This document shows, piece after piece, positions 28,533-38,168 of a stretch of DNA of 64,000 nt (positions are counted from its first letter, which is position 1; each line of letters begins with the position of its first letter). The notes below the pieces were generated by a model. That model saw nothing but the letters and a program-made list of their open reading frames with translations, did no database searches and was not told the DNA's origin. The stretch is from Mastigocoleus testarum BC008 (lineage in GTDB: Bacteria > Cyanobacteriota > Cyanobacteriia > Cyanobacteriales > Nostocaceae): assembly GCF_001456025.1 (NCBI RefSeq), contig NZ_LMTZ01000117.1:21453-85452 (forward strand), read 5' to 3'. The position numbers and the translations under genes are program-made.

Positions 28533-29108
28533 CTAACCTTCCTGTAAATTTGACCTGATAAGAATTTGCTGCTCTGTCACAAGTGGTAATTCTACAGGGG
28601 TGAATGGATCTACACTGATAGTCACAGTATAATGTAATGCTGCTTTAGGTTTACCTCCCAGAGCTTGCCAAAATTCTCCTAAGCTTTGTAACCTAGCTGG
28701 CTGTAAAGTACTGGTTGGTAATGATGGCTCTTGCCCTGCTAAGCTTCCAACTAAGATGGTATCTGGAAGAGTCGGATAACGTAGCAGCACTTTCATCACT
28801 TCACCTAATAAACTATGCTCACTCTCAGTATTACCTGACCAAGCTGTCACCATATAAGAACAGTCAACTCGTACGGGAGCTAAATTTTTACGAAGAATAC
28901 CGTTACTTTGTCGCTCTAAGAGCCGCTCATTACTGCGTAAATCTCGATTTTCCCGTACATCATAAAGAAAGAAATCAACTGTTCGCTGGTTCGGAGGGTT
29001 AAATTTGTCATCAGGCGTATCGAATACCACTGTTACCGAATCTGATAGAACTCCGAACAATTCCACTTCGAGAAGTCTTTTCAGGCTATCATCTAAATCC
29101 CTAAACAT
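28533..29108 (-). CDS. Pvc16/DUF4255-like tail terminator (cap) protein (191 aa)
   Basis: The order VTVVFDTPDDKF, RTVDFFLYDVRENRDLRSNE and VRVDCSYMVTAWSGNTESEH matches the DUF4255 / Pvc16 N-terminal domain family. Further on, LLGEVMKVLLRYPTLPD and FWQALGGKPKAALHYTVTIS complete it. Afp16/Pvc16 caps the distal end of tube and sheath and fixes particle length. Its position upstream of the sheath genes is normal for cyanobacterial loci. Confidence 0.88.
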   Translation of the reverse strand: MFRDLDDSLKRLLEVELFGVLSDSVTVVFDTPDDKFNPPNQRTVDFFLYDVRENRDLRSNERLLERQSNGILRKNLAPVRVDCSYMVTAWSGNTESEHSLLGEVMKVLLRYPTLPDTILVGSLAGQEPSLPTSTLQPARLQSLGEFWQALGGKPKAALHYTVTISVDPFTPVELPLVTEQQILIRSNLQEG

Positions 29109-29138
29109 ATAACTGAAATAGGTTCTTTTGAATTTTCC

Positions 29139-30113
29139 TTAATATTTATCAGCTTCAAAAGTAGCAGTGTTCTTAGGGTTTGGATAAGGCTCATCGTAAC
29201 AACCTTCTTCGTCAGAAAGTAATGTAACATCCTGTGCCTCTCGAATAAATTTATTCATTCGGCTATCCTTAAAGTTTTGATAGTTTTGTGCGGCTTTCTT
29301 TTCTTGTTCTATAAGTTCAATCCAGTTATTATGCCAATAAAAATATTCATATGTTGCTAAACAATAATTTCGTAGACATCCCGTCAGTACGCTTTTGAGC
29401 CATTCATGGTCTTTGACCATAGTTGAACTTTGCGCTGGTCTCTTTGTTTCATTTTTTTTCAGTTGTCTGACTTCGTGCAAAATAGAATAAAATTCCAAGC
29501 GGTAAGCATATAAAGCTTTATAGTTTTCTATATCAAGAAGTACTTCTGCCTTCTTATATATATCGTCAAGCTGTTTAAAGTAATGAATTACTGTTTCCTT
29601 AAACTTTTTATAATGCTCAAATTCTTGCTCAGTTATCTTTTTGAGTTCTAAAGCTTGGTCGCGACAACATTTGCCATTTTTAAATTCTTTCCTGGCATTA
29701 TCCCATTCTACCTTAAGACAATCTTCTACATGATTGTAGAATTTATCTCTTAACTGTGTTATGGCTTTGCGGTACTTATCTCCAGGATTGTCAACATCAT
29801 CAGACCAGTTGACTAGTTTTTTGTATTGTTCTTCCGCCTTAGGTAATTTTTCTCTAATGAAAGACGGATATTCTTTTTGATAATCATCAACAATTTTGGG
29901 TATCTCTTCTTTATATGCTTTTTCCAGAATTTCCAAATTTTTTTTGAAGTCTGTAGTTGCTTCAGAAGCTGGATTTTGTTCTAATTCTGTTTGCAGTATT
30001 ATTTGTAATTCGTTAAGTAAGCGTCCAATAGTGGAACATTTTTTAAGTTCTTCTGCTTTTGGAATTCTACATAAAGCAACGTTTTCAGTCTTGTAATCAA
30101 CATTAGCATCCAT
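29139..30113 (-). CDS. Hypothetical helical protein, first gene of the CIS run (324 aa)
   Basis: I do not recognise the family. The protein is rich in Lys/Glu and looks almost entirely helical, with long amphipathic stretches; two cysteine pairs (residues near 150, KCCRDQ, and GCYDEP near the C-terminus) stand out. No membrane segment or signal peptide is visible. GAGGG stands 8 bases before ATG 30113. It lies 30 bp upstream of the Pvc16-like gene on the same strand and has a 1-kb non-coding region before it, so it is likely the promoter-proximal gene of the CIS operon. A regulatory or assembly role is possible but unproven. Confidence 0.6.
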   Translation of the reverse strand: MDANVDYKTENVALCRIPKAEELKKCSTIGRLLNELQIILQTELEQNPASEATTDFKKNLEILEKAYKEEIPKIVDDYQKEYPSFIREKLPKAEEQYKKLVNWSDDVDNPGDKYRKAITQLRDKFYNHVEDCLKVEWDNARKEFKNGKCCRDQALELKKITEQEFEHYKKFKETVIHYFKQLDDIYKKAEVLLDIENYKALYAYRLEFYSILHEVRQLKKNETKRPAQSSTMVKDHEWLKSVLTGCLRNYCLATYEYFYWHNNWIELIEQEKKAAQNYQNFKDSRMNKFIREAQDVTLLSDEEGCYDEPYPNPKNTATFEADKY

Positions 30114-31171
30114 GTATTTTTACCCTCTGATAAACGACTGAGAGATTTAATTTGAATAGGAAATTTGTAAACAAATAATCGAAAAATTAACTATTGTGTT
30201 ACTATCCCTTTGCTACCTTAGATTTTCCTGATAGCTATCATTTTTTCTTTGCTTGTTCGGATTTCTAATCTCGTGAATTAAAAAGTAATCATCAGGAGAA
30301 GCTTGAAATACTGGAAGAAGGTCACAAACAAAATCAAAATAGATGTGAGAAGAGTCCTATAAACTTTTAGAAATATCAGAGAAATCCATAAATATTGCCC
30401 TATGGAAATCCAGTTATTTTTATGTTGTAAAAACTTAGCTTAGTCATAATTACTCGTGTAAAATAGGGAAACCTTAACGGATCACATTTTTTAGACTTAA
30501 CAAAGATATAAGTTGTCACAGCCACCCCACAAGGGTAGGAAGGTCCACCAAAAAACTAAACAGAAATTATAAACGCCTACCTGACCCGTAAATAGCAGTT
30601 CCGTTCTGTAGGTAGCGTAGCTATAGCTACGATATTTTCAAAAATCAAATGTATGGTTTTCAAACATAAATACAGGTTATACCAACAAAAATCTGCGGAG
30701 AAGCTCTATGAAATTATTAAAAATTTCAATCTATTAGAACTTTCAAGTTAATTCCTGCTTGTACATTAACTTATACATTTATTCGCTGGGAGATACTCAA
30801 ACCTTTGGACGAACCTTTTATTCCCTCTATATGAAATAAATAATATATTGAAAAATTAGGTTCGACAATTAACTCTTTTTCGATTTTTATAGAAAAACAT
30901 TAATTATTTTTAGACTATTCTCATATTTTTATATGTTAATTACAGTGAATTAAACCATAATCGATAATTTTTGCATTATAAATACTACTAAGTTATACAA
31001 CTCATTAATTTTGCTTAGTTACATTTTATTTCACTCAGTTAAGGTTAAATAAATTTCCTTCCAATTAATTGAAATGAGATATTTTAGTTGATACAATTAC
31101 CACTTTATTAGTATCTATATAATAGAAAACTAATACAAGAAATTTACTTGTATTTTATTGAATTCTATATT
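30114..31171. other. 1-kb AT-rich intergenic region upstream of the CIS run
   Basis: I see no gene here. It probably holds the CIS promoter and the end of the regulator transcript. A 14-bp palindrome GTAGCTATAGCTAC lies at 30617-30630 within a dispersed-repeat-like stretch (30590-30640). The remainder is AT-rich without clear -35/-10 pairs that I could defend. Confidence 0.5.
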
Positions 31172-31690
31172 CTATTCTTGTTTTAAAAGCTGTTGTTTTC
31201 TCCAACTACCGGGAGTTTTATGATAAAAATCACGAAACTGGCAGTAAAAATGATTGAGATTCTTATAGCCTACTTTTACAGCAATTTTTTCAATAGAATC
31301 CTCAGTTTCCAAGAGTAAGCGCCTCGCTTCTACTATCCGACGCTCTACAATCCAGTCATTTACTGTTTTCCCTGTCATACGTCGAACTAAGTCGGTCAAG
31401 TAAGCGGAGGAATAACCAACAGCTTGAGCTACTTCTTTTAATTTTATTGGTTGATGATAATTTAATTCGATGAACTCAAAAACCTCATACAGTCGCGGAA
31501 TTGATGGAAATATAGAATTAAGAGTATGGGAGTTTTTACTTTCTTCTGTAGGAATTAGTTTGTCTTGTGGTAAATCAACACTAATAAGACCATTTTCTAC
31601 ACTAATAATCTCAAATCCTGCTGCTTCTAAAGATTTAATTAAGAGACTCTTGCTTTCAGATTTATCATTAATCAGTAAAACCTTATCCAT
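31172..31690 (-). CDS. AraC-type transcriptional regulator with shortened receiver domain (172 aa)
   Basis: Residues 1-45 (KVLLINDKSESKSLLIKSLE, AAGFEIISVENGLISVDL) match the first two beta-alpha units of a response-regulator receiver. The segment with the phospho-acceptor Asp and the rest of the domain are absent. From about residue 65 to 168 follows a full AraC/XylS double helix-turn-helix: KLKEVAQAVGYSSAYLTDLV, then RRMTGKTVNDWIVERRIVEA and KIAVKVGYKNLNHFYCQFRD. It therefore should bind DNA without classical phosphorylation. It lies 122 bp after the CHAT/WD40 gene and about 1.06 kb before the CIS run, same strand, so it is a candidate regulator of either module. Confidence 0.82.
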   Translation of the reverse strand: MDKVLLINDKSESKSLLIKSLEAAGFEIISVENGLISVDLPQDKLIPTEESKNSHTLNSIFPSIPRLYEVFEFIELNYHQPIKLKEVAQAVGYSSAYLTDLVRRMTGKTVNDWIVERRIVEARRLLLETEDSIEKIAVKVGYKNLNHFYCQFRDFYHKTPGSWRKQQLLKQE

Positions 31691-31812
31691 TTTATTTTAT
31701 AAATACATAACTACCGAGAACAATAAGTTGCTCCAAAAGTTACTCAGTTCAAACCAAAGCTCTTTATCTGAAATACAGCAGAGTTGTAATATAACTTTAT
31801 AAAATCACTCTA

Positions 31813-34800
31813 TCAAAGCCGATCTGAATCTTCATTCAATAAACTTTTAATCTCTTCAGTGGTGAAAGGGTTTTTCCCAGCTTCTAGGGTCTTAATCCAA
31901 CGTTGTCGTCGTGATTTCTTGTTCTGACTGTTAGTCCAAAGGATGAAAGGTTGAAAGTCCTCGATAGCTCCTTTAGTATTGCCTGTTAGTGCTTTAGCAA
32001 TACCGCGACTATCTATAATTGCTGCATCATCAGGAGCAAGAGCCAATGCTTTTTCACAAAAATGCATAACATCAGCAGCATATCCATGTAGGCTACCAAA
32101 CCGACAAAGGATATTCCAATAATTTGCAGAAATTTTTTGTGAAGTAAGCTTTTCGGCTTGTGCGTAAGCTGCGATCGCTTGCTTCACCTTACCATTTCTG
32201 GCAAAGCTTTTCCCTGTCCTAACTAGGATTGAAAATGCAAACCGACTATTTGCTTGATTTGTATCTAGTTCTAACGCTTCTCGAAACTTAACGACCATGC
32301 TTTCCAGATCGCCCTGTTGTCCTGTATATTCTCCTTCTTTAAGTAAAGTTAGGGCTTTTGCTTTTGTTATGGGATTAAAATTTAACTGAGAATTCCAATC
32401 TAGCGCTGTGCGAAATTTAGTAATTCCACCTTCAATATCGCCTTCTTTAACTAGTTCTTCACCTTGAAGAATTATTGCAGGAGCGCTATCTGCTAAAATA
32501 ACAGGAGTTTTACATTGTTCTAAATCTTCCAAGGCGTCAGGGTGAGTGATGAGATAATTCTTTAACCAAGCACATCCCTGCTTTTGTAAATCATCAAAAT
32601 CGAAATTCCATAAAATTACCTTTTTATCCCAACCCCCTGTGGCGAGGATTTTACCATCGGGACTAAATTTTGCACTTGTGACAAAATCACTATGTCCGGT
32701 AAGTGTTTTTAGCAGTTGACCTTCCCGGTTCCATAATTTGACTGTTCCATCATGACTAGCGCTAGCCAAGATTTGACCGAAACCCTCTTGGGTCGTCATC
32801 CTAATGGGACTGAAACTAAGACCTTGGACATGGTTGCGATGTCCAGTAAGAGTTTTAAGAAATTTGCCTGATCGATTCCATAGTTTGATATTGTTGTCTA
32901 AACTACTAGTGGCGATGGTTTTACCGTCGGGGCTAAATGCAACTCTTCGAGTCCAAGAGTGATGTCCAATAAGAGTGTTTAGTAACTGACCTTGGCGATT
33001 CCACAATTTAACTGTCAGGTCATTACTGGTAGTAGCAAGGATTTTGCCGTCAGTGCTAAATGTAACGCTATTTACCCGATCCTGATGTTGAGCAGTAAAG
33101 GTGTTTACTAAGTGACCCTTGAGATTCCATAATTTTATGGTTTTATCATCACTGGCTGTGGCAAATATTTGACCGTTGGGGCTGAATGTAACGCTATTTA
33201 TCCGATCGCCATGGGCGTTGTGAAGAGTTTTTAGTAGTTGACCCTTTATATTCCATAATTTAACTGTTTTATCATCACTGACTGTGACAATAATTCTTTG
33301 ACCAATTCCTTGGCTCGTAGAGCCTTTGTTTGGTGCAAACCCAACGCCATTTACCCGGTCGCTATGTCCTGTCAAGGTTTGTAATAGTTCACCTTTGCGG
33401 TTCCACAGTTTAGCTGTTTTGTCATTACTAGCAGTGGCGAGGATTTGACTGTCAGGACTAAATGTAACGCTATTAACCCAGTCCTTATGTTTGGTGAGAG
33501 TTGGAAATAGTTTGTTATCTAAGTTCCAGAGGATTACAGTGTGATCGGTACTAGCACTAGCAAGGATCTTACCGTCCGGGCTAAAATTAGCACTATTAAC
33601 TAACGCATTATGACCAATAAGGGTTTTGAGGAGTTTACCCTCTCGGCTCCAAATTTTAACTTTCTTATCGTTACCAGCGGTAGCTAAAGTTTGACCGTTG
33701 GGGCTAAATTTAACACTATTTACCCGAGTGCTATCTCCAAGGAAGCTGTTGAGGAGTTCACCTTCTTTGTTCCATAATTTCACTATCTTTTCACCAACAG
33801 TGGCAAGGGTTTTACCGTCAGGGCTAAAACTGACGCTATTTTCCCGCTCGCTATGTTCAATTTTCCCATCGGGTTCCGTGGAAGCAAGGGTTTTTAGGAT
33901 CTGTCCCTCCCGGTTCCACAGTTTGACTGTCCGGTCTTTGCTCGCACTAGCAAGGATTTTACCATCAGGGCTAAAGGTAACGCTATGAACCCAATCCCTA
34001 TGTCCCCGAAAAGTTTTTAACAGTTGACCTTCCCGGTTCCATAATTTCACCGTCCGGTCGTCGCTAGCAGTGGCAAAGATTTTCCCATCAGGGCTAAATG
34101 CAACACTATTAACATCATGATTTGTATCTTCTCTAAGAGTTTTGAGAAGTTTGCCCTCCCTATTCCATAGCTTGGCTGTATCATCCTGACTAGTAGTAAC
34201 AAAAATTTGACCATCAGGGCTGAAACTAATACTTTCTAGGATACGATCGTGTGCATCAAAAGTTTTTAGCATCTGACCCTTGCGATTCCAGAATTTAACT
34301 GTCCTGTCATGACTAGTAGTGACAATGGTTTGACCATCAGGGCTAAATATGGCATTCTCTACATAACTGGTATGTCTCTCCAAACGATTAAATTGCTTTA
34401 CTCCATGCAACGCTTGTCCCAATACAGCAGTAACTTGAAGTTTAAGATCGGCTTTGTCCTGATGTATCTGCGTTAATTTGTCCGCAGCTTTGAGACTATT
34501 TTTTAAAGCATCAAACTCTTGTCCTGAAGCAAGAAGTTCTTCTGTAGCATTAATCAAAGATATTATTTCATTCTTTGCTGAGTTTTGTGATTGCCACCAA
34601 GCCACTCCAGCCAAGCTCAAGGCTATAATCAAACCGCTTGAGAGACCTAAAATAGTAAATTGTTGCCTTCGTCTTTGCTTTTTACTATTATGCGATCGCA
34701 ATTCCAAGCTCAGTTTAATAAAATTCCTCTCTGCCAAACTCAGTTCCACTAAGCGTTTTTCATGCCAATATAATGCATCTGTCAAAGGCTTCCCTCGCAA

Positions 34801-37101
34801 TAAGCCGCCCTCATCTTTGCCACTACTCTCCCAAGTACGCATAGCTGACCGTAACTGCTCTTGCCAAAAACGAAAGTCCCGGTCTTGTTGCATCCACTCT
34901 TGTAGTTGTCCCCAATTGCGAATCAGAGCTTCATGGACAATTTCTACAGTTTCTAAGCCAGTTTTTTCATCATATCCGGTAACAACTAAGCGAGCATCTG
35001 CCAAGCGACTTACCAAATCCCAGTTTTCTTCACCAACCTCAGTACGGATAGCTACACGACGGGTATCTTCTGCTCCCTGTCCTGGATGGACAAGTTGAAT
35101 AAAAATTCGTTGTGCCCTTTCTTTCTCCTTGGATTTGAGCTGATTATATGCATCTTGTGCATAACAAGCTAACGCTGCTTCTACTCCGCCAATTTTATCG
35201 TAAGCAATATGTGTCAATTGAGCATCTTGCTGTTTTCCCCACAACTGAGTTAGAGCAAACTCCAATAAAGGTAAATCCCCAGGTTCAGCACTCACATTGG
35301 AAAGAATGCGTTCGATAAGTCCCTCCTCAATTGTTACTCCCAGTAACGCTGCGGGTTTTTCTACTGCTGCTTGCAACTCTTCCTCTGTCATAGGACCAAG
35401 CTTTAAATCTGCGTACTGTAAAGCATCAGCGAAGGGACGATAAGATAATGCTTGTCCCAGAAAATCTGCTCGTAGAGTGATAACAAAAGTGAAATTTCGA
35501 GAGTTATTAATTGCTTCTAACAATCTATCTAAGAAGGCTTTGCGCTCTTCTGGATCTTTGCAGAGAGTGTAAAGTTCTTCAAACTGATCGGCAATTAATA
35601 ATAAACGTTTGCTTGGATCTTCCCTGAGGATATCATCAATTACGTCGAGCAACCCATTCTCATATTGTTTCAGATCGCTCGCAAGATTTCTCGTAGAACG
35701 GAGGCGTTCAGTGCGGTTGAGATGACTTTCTTCTTGAGAAACTAATCCAGCAGCGAGGGAAAATAAGGGTCTAGAACCTGGTCTGAAGTCGATAAAATGC
35801 CAGTTATTCGTATCTCGCAAATGTTTTACCAAACCAGCAAAAACCACACTAGATTTACCACTACCACTAGAACCGATAACAGCAACTAGAGGCTGATGAT
35901 ATACAGCCTCTAACAACATATCGGTAAAATTTTCCCGTCCAAAAAAGAACTGCGAGTCTTCTTCCCGAAAAGCAAATAAACCGCGATAGGGGCTGATTTT
36001 ACTCGGACGGCGACCTAAGTCTAGCCAAGTTGGTGGGACCGCAGAGGAATTTTGACAAATCACTGGTAATAAAGAAGCACAAGGATAGTCATTTTCCAAA
36101 CCATGCAATTTCAACCTTGCTTCTTTCACCGCTTGATACAAAGGTTTGCGTTCGGCAGCAAAAGCTGTGAGAAAATACTTTAAAAATACCTGCGCGACTT
36201 TATCTGCTACTTGTTCTCGCATCACAACCATTTGAGGAATGTGTAGTGCTTCTAAGTCACAAGCTAATCCCAAACCATCACAGGAATTGAAAATCACCAA
36301 ACCTAAACCGTTAGCGATAGCTTTTTTTAAACCGTACTTGAGGTCATCAGTTGTTAAACTTTCTTTATTTTCATTAATATATATGCGACCACTATCTCCC
36401 ACTGTCTGACTGTGACCGGCAAAAAACAGGATATCCCAAGGTTCTTCCCATAAAGAATCGTTGATTTGGTGACGTTGGGGTTGCACTAAGAACGTGACAT
36501 TGGCATCTGGTAAACTATTGAGTAATCTTCGATCTGCTTCGACATCAATACCAGTACTATTGCCTAGAATTGCCAGAATTTTGACTTTATCTCTGTAAGT
36601 AGGCGTTGTTGGTGTTATGGGTTTGTGATAATAATCTGGCGCACTTAAAGCCGGTTCGATATTAGGGTATCCTTCTAATAAATCCCAAAAATGCCATGGT
36701 ATTTGTCGTAATTGCTGACAAGATGTACGAATGAGTATCCGCGCTGACTCATCTTCTTTTAATTCTTTCAACCAAGTCTCGCGTATGGGGCGAAAGGACT
36801 CCGAACGCATCCAGTTATTTAGTTGTTGTTGTAACTCACTAATGGATTTTTGGCAGCTTTCTCGCTTTTCGGCTATTGAACCATCATAAGTAACTTTTAT
36901 TGCTTTAATTGCACGATTAGATTTTCCCAAACTACGATAATATGACCGCCACTGGTCGATTTTTGTCAGTAATTCTGGAATTGGTGGTAAATTAGCATTA
37001 AGTTCTTTATGGGGGCTGTAACCTTCTAGAGCAATTGAAAGTGTTACTTGCATGCCCATCTGAAGATCCCCATCTAGTTTTAGGACAAGCAATTTCGCCA
37101 T
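31813..37101 (-). CDS. CHAT protease - STAND NTPase - 14 WD40 - TPR protein (1762 aa)
   Basis: Positions count from the TTG at 37113 (subtract 4 for the ATG start). About 130-360 is a CHAT (caspase-like) domain with His234 in FFAGHSQ and Cys278 in VIFNSCDG, so the dyad is intact. About 370-700 is a STAND-type P-loop NTPase with Walker A GSSGSGKS (414-421) and RLLLIADQFEEL as Walker B. A single membrane-like segment (FTILGLSSGLIIALSLAGVA) precedes 14 WD40 repeats, enough for two seven-bladed propellers. TPR-like repeats end the protein. Such proteins act as ligand-sensing switches that release a caspase-like effector, in line with described cyanobacterial NTP-dependent conflict systems. I choose ATG 37101 over TTG 37113. 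The gene follows DUF1822 by about 100 bp. Confidence 0.9.
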   Translation of the reverse strand: MAKLLVLKLDGDLQMGMQVTLSIALEGYSPHKELNANLPPIPELLTKIDQWRSYYRSLGKSNRAIKAIKVTYDGSIAEKRESCQKSISELQQQLNNWMRSESFRPIRETWLKELKEDESARILIRTSCQQLRQIPWHFWDLLEGYPNIEPALSAPDYYHKPITPTTPTYRDKVKILAILGNSTGIDVEADRRLLNSLPDANVTFLVQPQRHQINDSLWEEPWDILFFAGHSQTVGDSGRIYINENKESLTTDDLKYGLKKAIANGLGLVIFNSCDGLGLACDLEALHIPQMVVMREQVADKVAQVFLKYFLTAFAAERKPLYQAVKEARLKLHGLENDYPCASLLPVICQNSSAVPPTWLDLGRRPSKISPYRGLFAFREEDSQFFFGRENFTDMLLEAVYHQPLVAVIGSSGSGKSSVVFAGLVKHLRDTNNWHFIDFRPGSRPLFSLAAGLVSQEESHLNRTERLRSTRNLASDLKQYENGLLDVIDDILREDPSKRLLLIADQFEELYTLCKDPEERKAFLDRLLEAINNSRNFTFVITLRADFLGQALSYRPFADALQYADLKLGPMTEEELQAAVEKPAALLGVTIEEGLIERILSNVSAEPGDLPLLEFALTQLWGKQQDAQLTHIAYDKIGGVEAALACYAQDAYNQLKSKEKERAQRIFIQLVHPGQGAEDTRRVAIRTEVGEENWDLVSRLADARLVVTGYDEKTGLETVEIVHEALIRNWGQLQEWMQQDRDFRFWQEQLRSAMRTWESSGKDEGGLLRGKPLTDALYWHEKRLVELSLAERNFIKLSLELRSHNSKKQRRRQQFTILGLSSGLIIALSLAGVAWWQSQNSAKNEIISLINATEELLASGQEFDALKNSLKAADKLTQIHQDKADLKLQVTAVLGQALHGVKQFNRLERHTSYVENAIFSPDGQTIVTTSHDRTVKFWNRKGQMLKTFDAHDRILESISFSPDGQIFVTTSQDDTAKLWNREGKLLKTLREDTNHDVNSVAFSPDGKIFATASDDRTVKLWNREGQLLKTFRGHRDWVHSVTFSPDGKILASASKDRTVKLWNREGQILKTLASTEPDGKIEHSERENSVSFSPDGKTLATVGEKIVKLWNKEGELLNSFLGDSTRVNSVKFSPNGQTLATAGNDKKVKIWSREGKLLKTLIGHNALVNSANFSPDGKILASASTDHTVILWNLDNKLFPTLTKHKDWVNSVTFSPDSQILATASNDKTAKLWNRKGELLQTLTGHSDRVNGVGFAPNKGSTSQGIGQRIIVTVSDDKTVKLWNIKGQLLKTLHNAHGDRINSVTFSPNGQIFATASDDKTIKLWNLKGHLVNTFTAQHQDRVNSVTFSTDGKILATTSNDLTVKLWNRQGQLLNTLIGHHSWTRRVAFSPDGKTIATSSLDNNIKLWNRSGKFLKTLTGHRNHVQGLSFSPIRMTTQEGFGQILASASHDGTVKLWNREGQLLKTLTGHSDFVTSAKFSPDGKILATGGWDKKVILWNFDFDDLQKQGCAWLKNYLITHPDALEDLEQCKTPVILADSAPAIILQGEELVKEGDIEGGITKFRTALDWNSQLNFNPITKAKALTLLKEGEYTGQQGDLESMVVKFREALELDTNQANSRFAFSILVRTGKSFARNGKVKQAIAAYAQAEKLTSQKISANYWNILCRFGSLHGYAADVMHFCEKALALAPDDAAIIDSRGIAKALTGNTKGAIEDFQPFILWTNSQNKKSRRQRWIKTLEAGKNPFTTEEIKSLLNEDSDRL

Positions 37102-37201
37102 TGGTACTATCAAGAGGATTTATAAGACTAACCTTACTATAAGTGACATTACTTCCAAGTTATGCAGCCAGCTTCACTTACATCGATCAATAAACTTGAG
37201 T

Positions 37202-38158
37202 TTAGATCGCAAAATTCTCGATTGCGCTGACATCCCCTAAAACTATCTTGATGCTGAAGAGATCTCCACGAGAAGCACTAAACTCTAATTCAATTTTTCT
37301 GTTATCGTTTTTGGTTTTAGCTTCCATCACAGCAGTTCCTTCGTCATCTAAAATCATGACATGAAGCAAAGGTGGTAAGTACTCGTTTTCATGTCCTGGA
37401 TATAAGCTGACAATAATATTTAAATCATCAAAGTTGTTTTTATCACGACTGATATTAACAACTATTCCTACTGATTCTCTATTGGCTTTGATGCCAAAAT
37501 CAATTAATTTAGCCCTTTCAACAGAACCGCTTAAATCTTCTTCACCACTTCTAAATTGCCAACCTGGTTTAGCTAAAAGAATACTTTCAATAGTTTGCCA
37601 ATCTACTTCAAAAATATTCTCAAACCATTTTGTTAAATTTACCTGTCTCTTTTCAGATGATATGGTATTTTTTAACCTTGTAGATTCTAAAGATTCGAGA
37701 TATTCTAGTAATTTTTCTAAAGGTTGTAGTTGATTAATAGGTAGATTATCAATTGATGTCTCTTTAAAAAATCCCAATAATTCGGCTGATTGTAAAGATT
37801 TATTTATTGCCACTGCGACATAACCAATACGGTTTGATTGGACTTCCGGTGGGATATAAACAAAATTTTCATCTTTTTGAACCGGACGACATTCTAATTT
37901 TCCTAAATTTTCGAGCAATAAATCAGCTATATCCGTAAGGGTTTGTTGTACTGGATCCCAACTTTCACTAGCTTCAATATGGGTTTTAAAACCCATACAT
38001 TTAAGGTAAAAGTCAACAAAAGATACAGATAAAGTGTTAAGTAAAACCTGCTGACTTTTTTCTGGTGTAACTTGCTGCTTAGACCATTTTTCTGCTCGCA
38101 TTCTAGCAATAGTTGATATTGGACCGCAAAATGTAGAAAAAGTTGCTGTATCACTCAT
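37202..38158 (-). CDS. DUF1822 family protein (318 aa)
   Basis: Characteristic DUF1822 segments are SQQVLLNTLSVSFVDFYLKC, then MGFKTHIEASESWDPVQQTL and GKLECRPVQKDENFVYIPPE, followed by NRIGYVAVAINKSLQSAELL. The family is cyanobacterial and commonly encoded between a sigma-70-like factor and a CHAT-domain protein, exactly as here; its biochemical role is unknown. The C-terminal half (about 190-318) reads as a beta-rich ligand-like domain. I choose ATG 38158, 10 bp after the sigma gene stop and with AGGG upstream, instead of the ATG at 38191 that would overlap that gene. Confidence 0.85.
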   Translation of the reverse strand: MSDTATFSTFCGPISTIARMRAEKWSKQQVTPEKSQQVLLNTLSVSFVDFYLKCMGFKTHIEASESWDPVQQTLTDIADLLLENLGKLECRPVQKDENFVYIPPEVQSNRIGYVAVAINKSLQSAELLGFFKETSIDNLPINQLQPLEKLLEYLESLESTRLKNTISSEKRQVNLTKWFENIFEVDWQTIESILLAKPGWQFRSGEEDLSGSVERAKLIDFGIKANRESVGIVVNISRDKNNFDDLNIIVSLYPGHENEYLPPLLHVMILDDEGTAVMEAKTKNDNRKIELEFSASRGDLFSIKIVLGDVSAIENFAI

Positions 38159-38168
38159 TAATTTGACC

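Noticed and set aside
1..30113. Prophage or type VI secretion system
   Set aside because: No capsid, portal, terminase, integrase or lysis genes, and no TssJLM membrane complex or ClpV; ATPase, Pvc16-like and DUF4157 genes point to a CIS of eCIS type.
30114..31171. tRNA or other small RNA gene in the long gap
   Set aside because: No cloverleaf or known RNA motif could be found by eye; left as non-coding.
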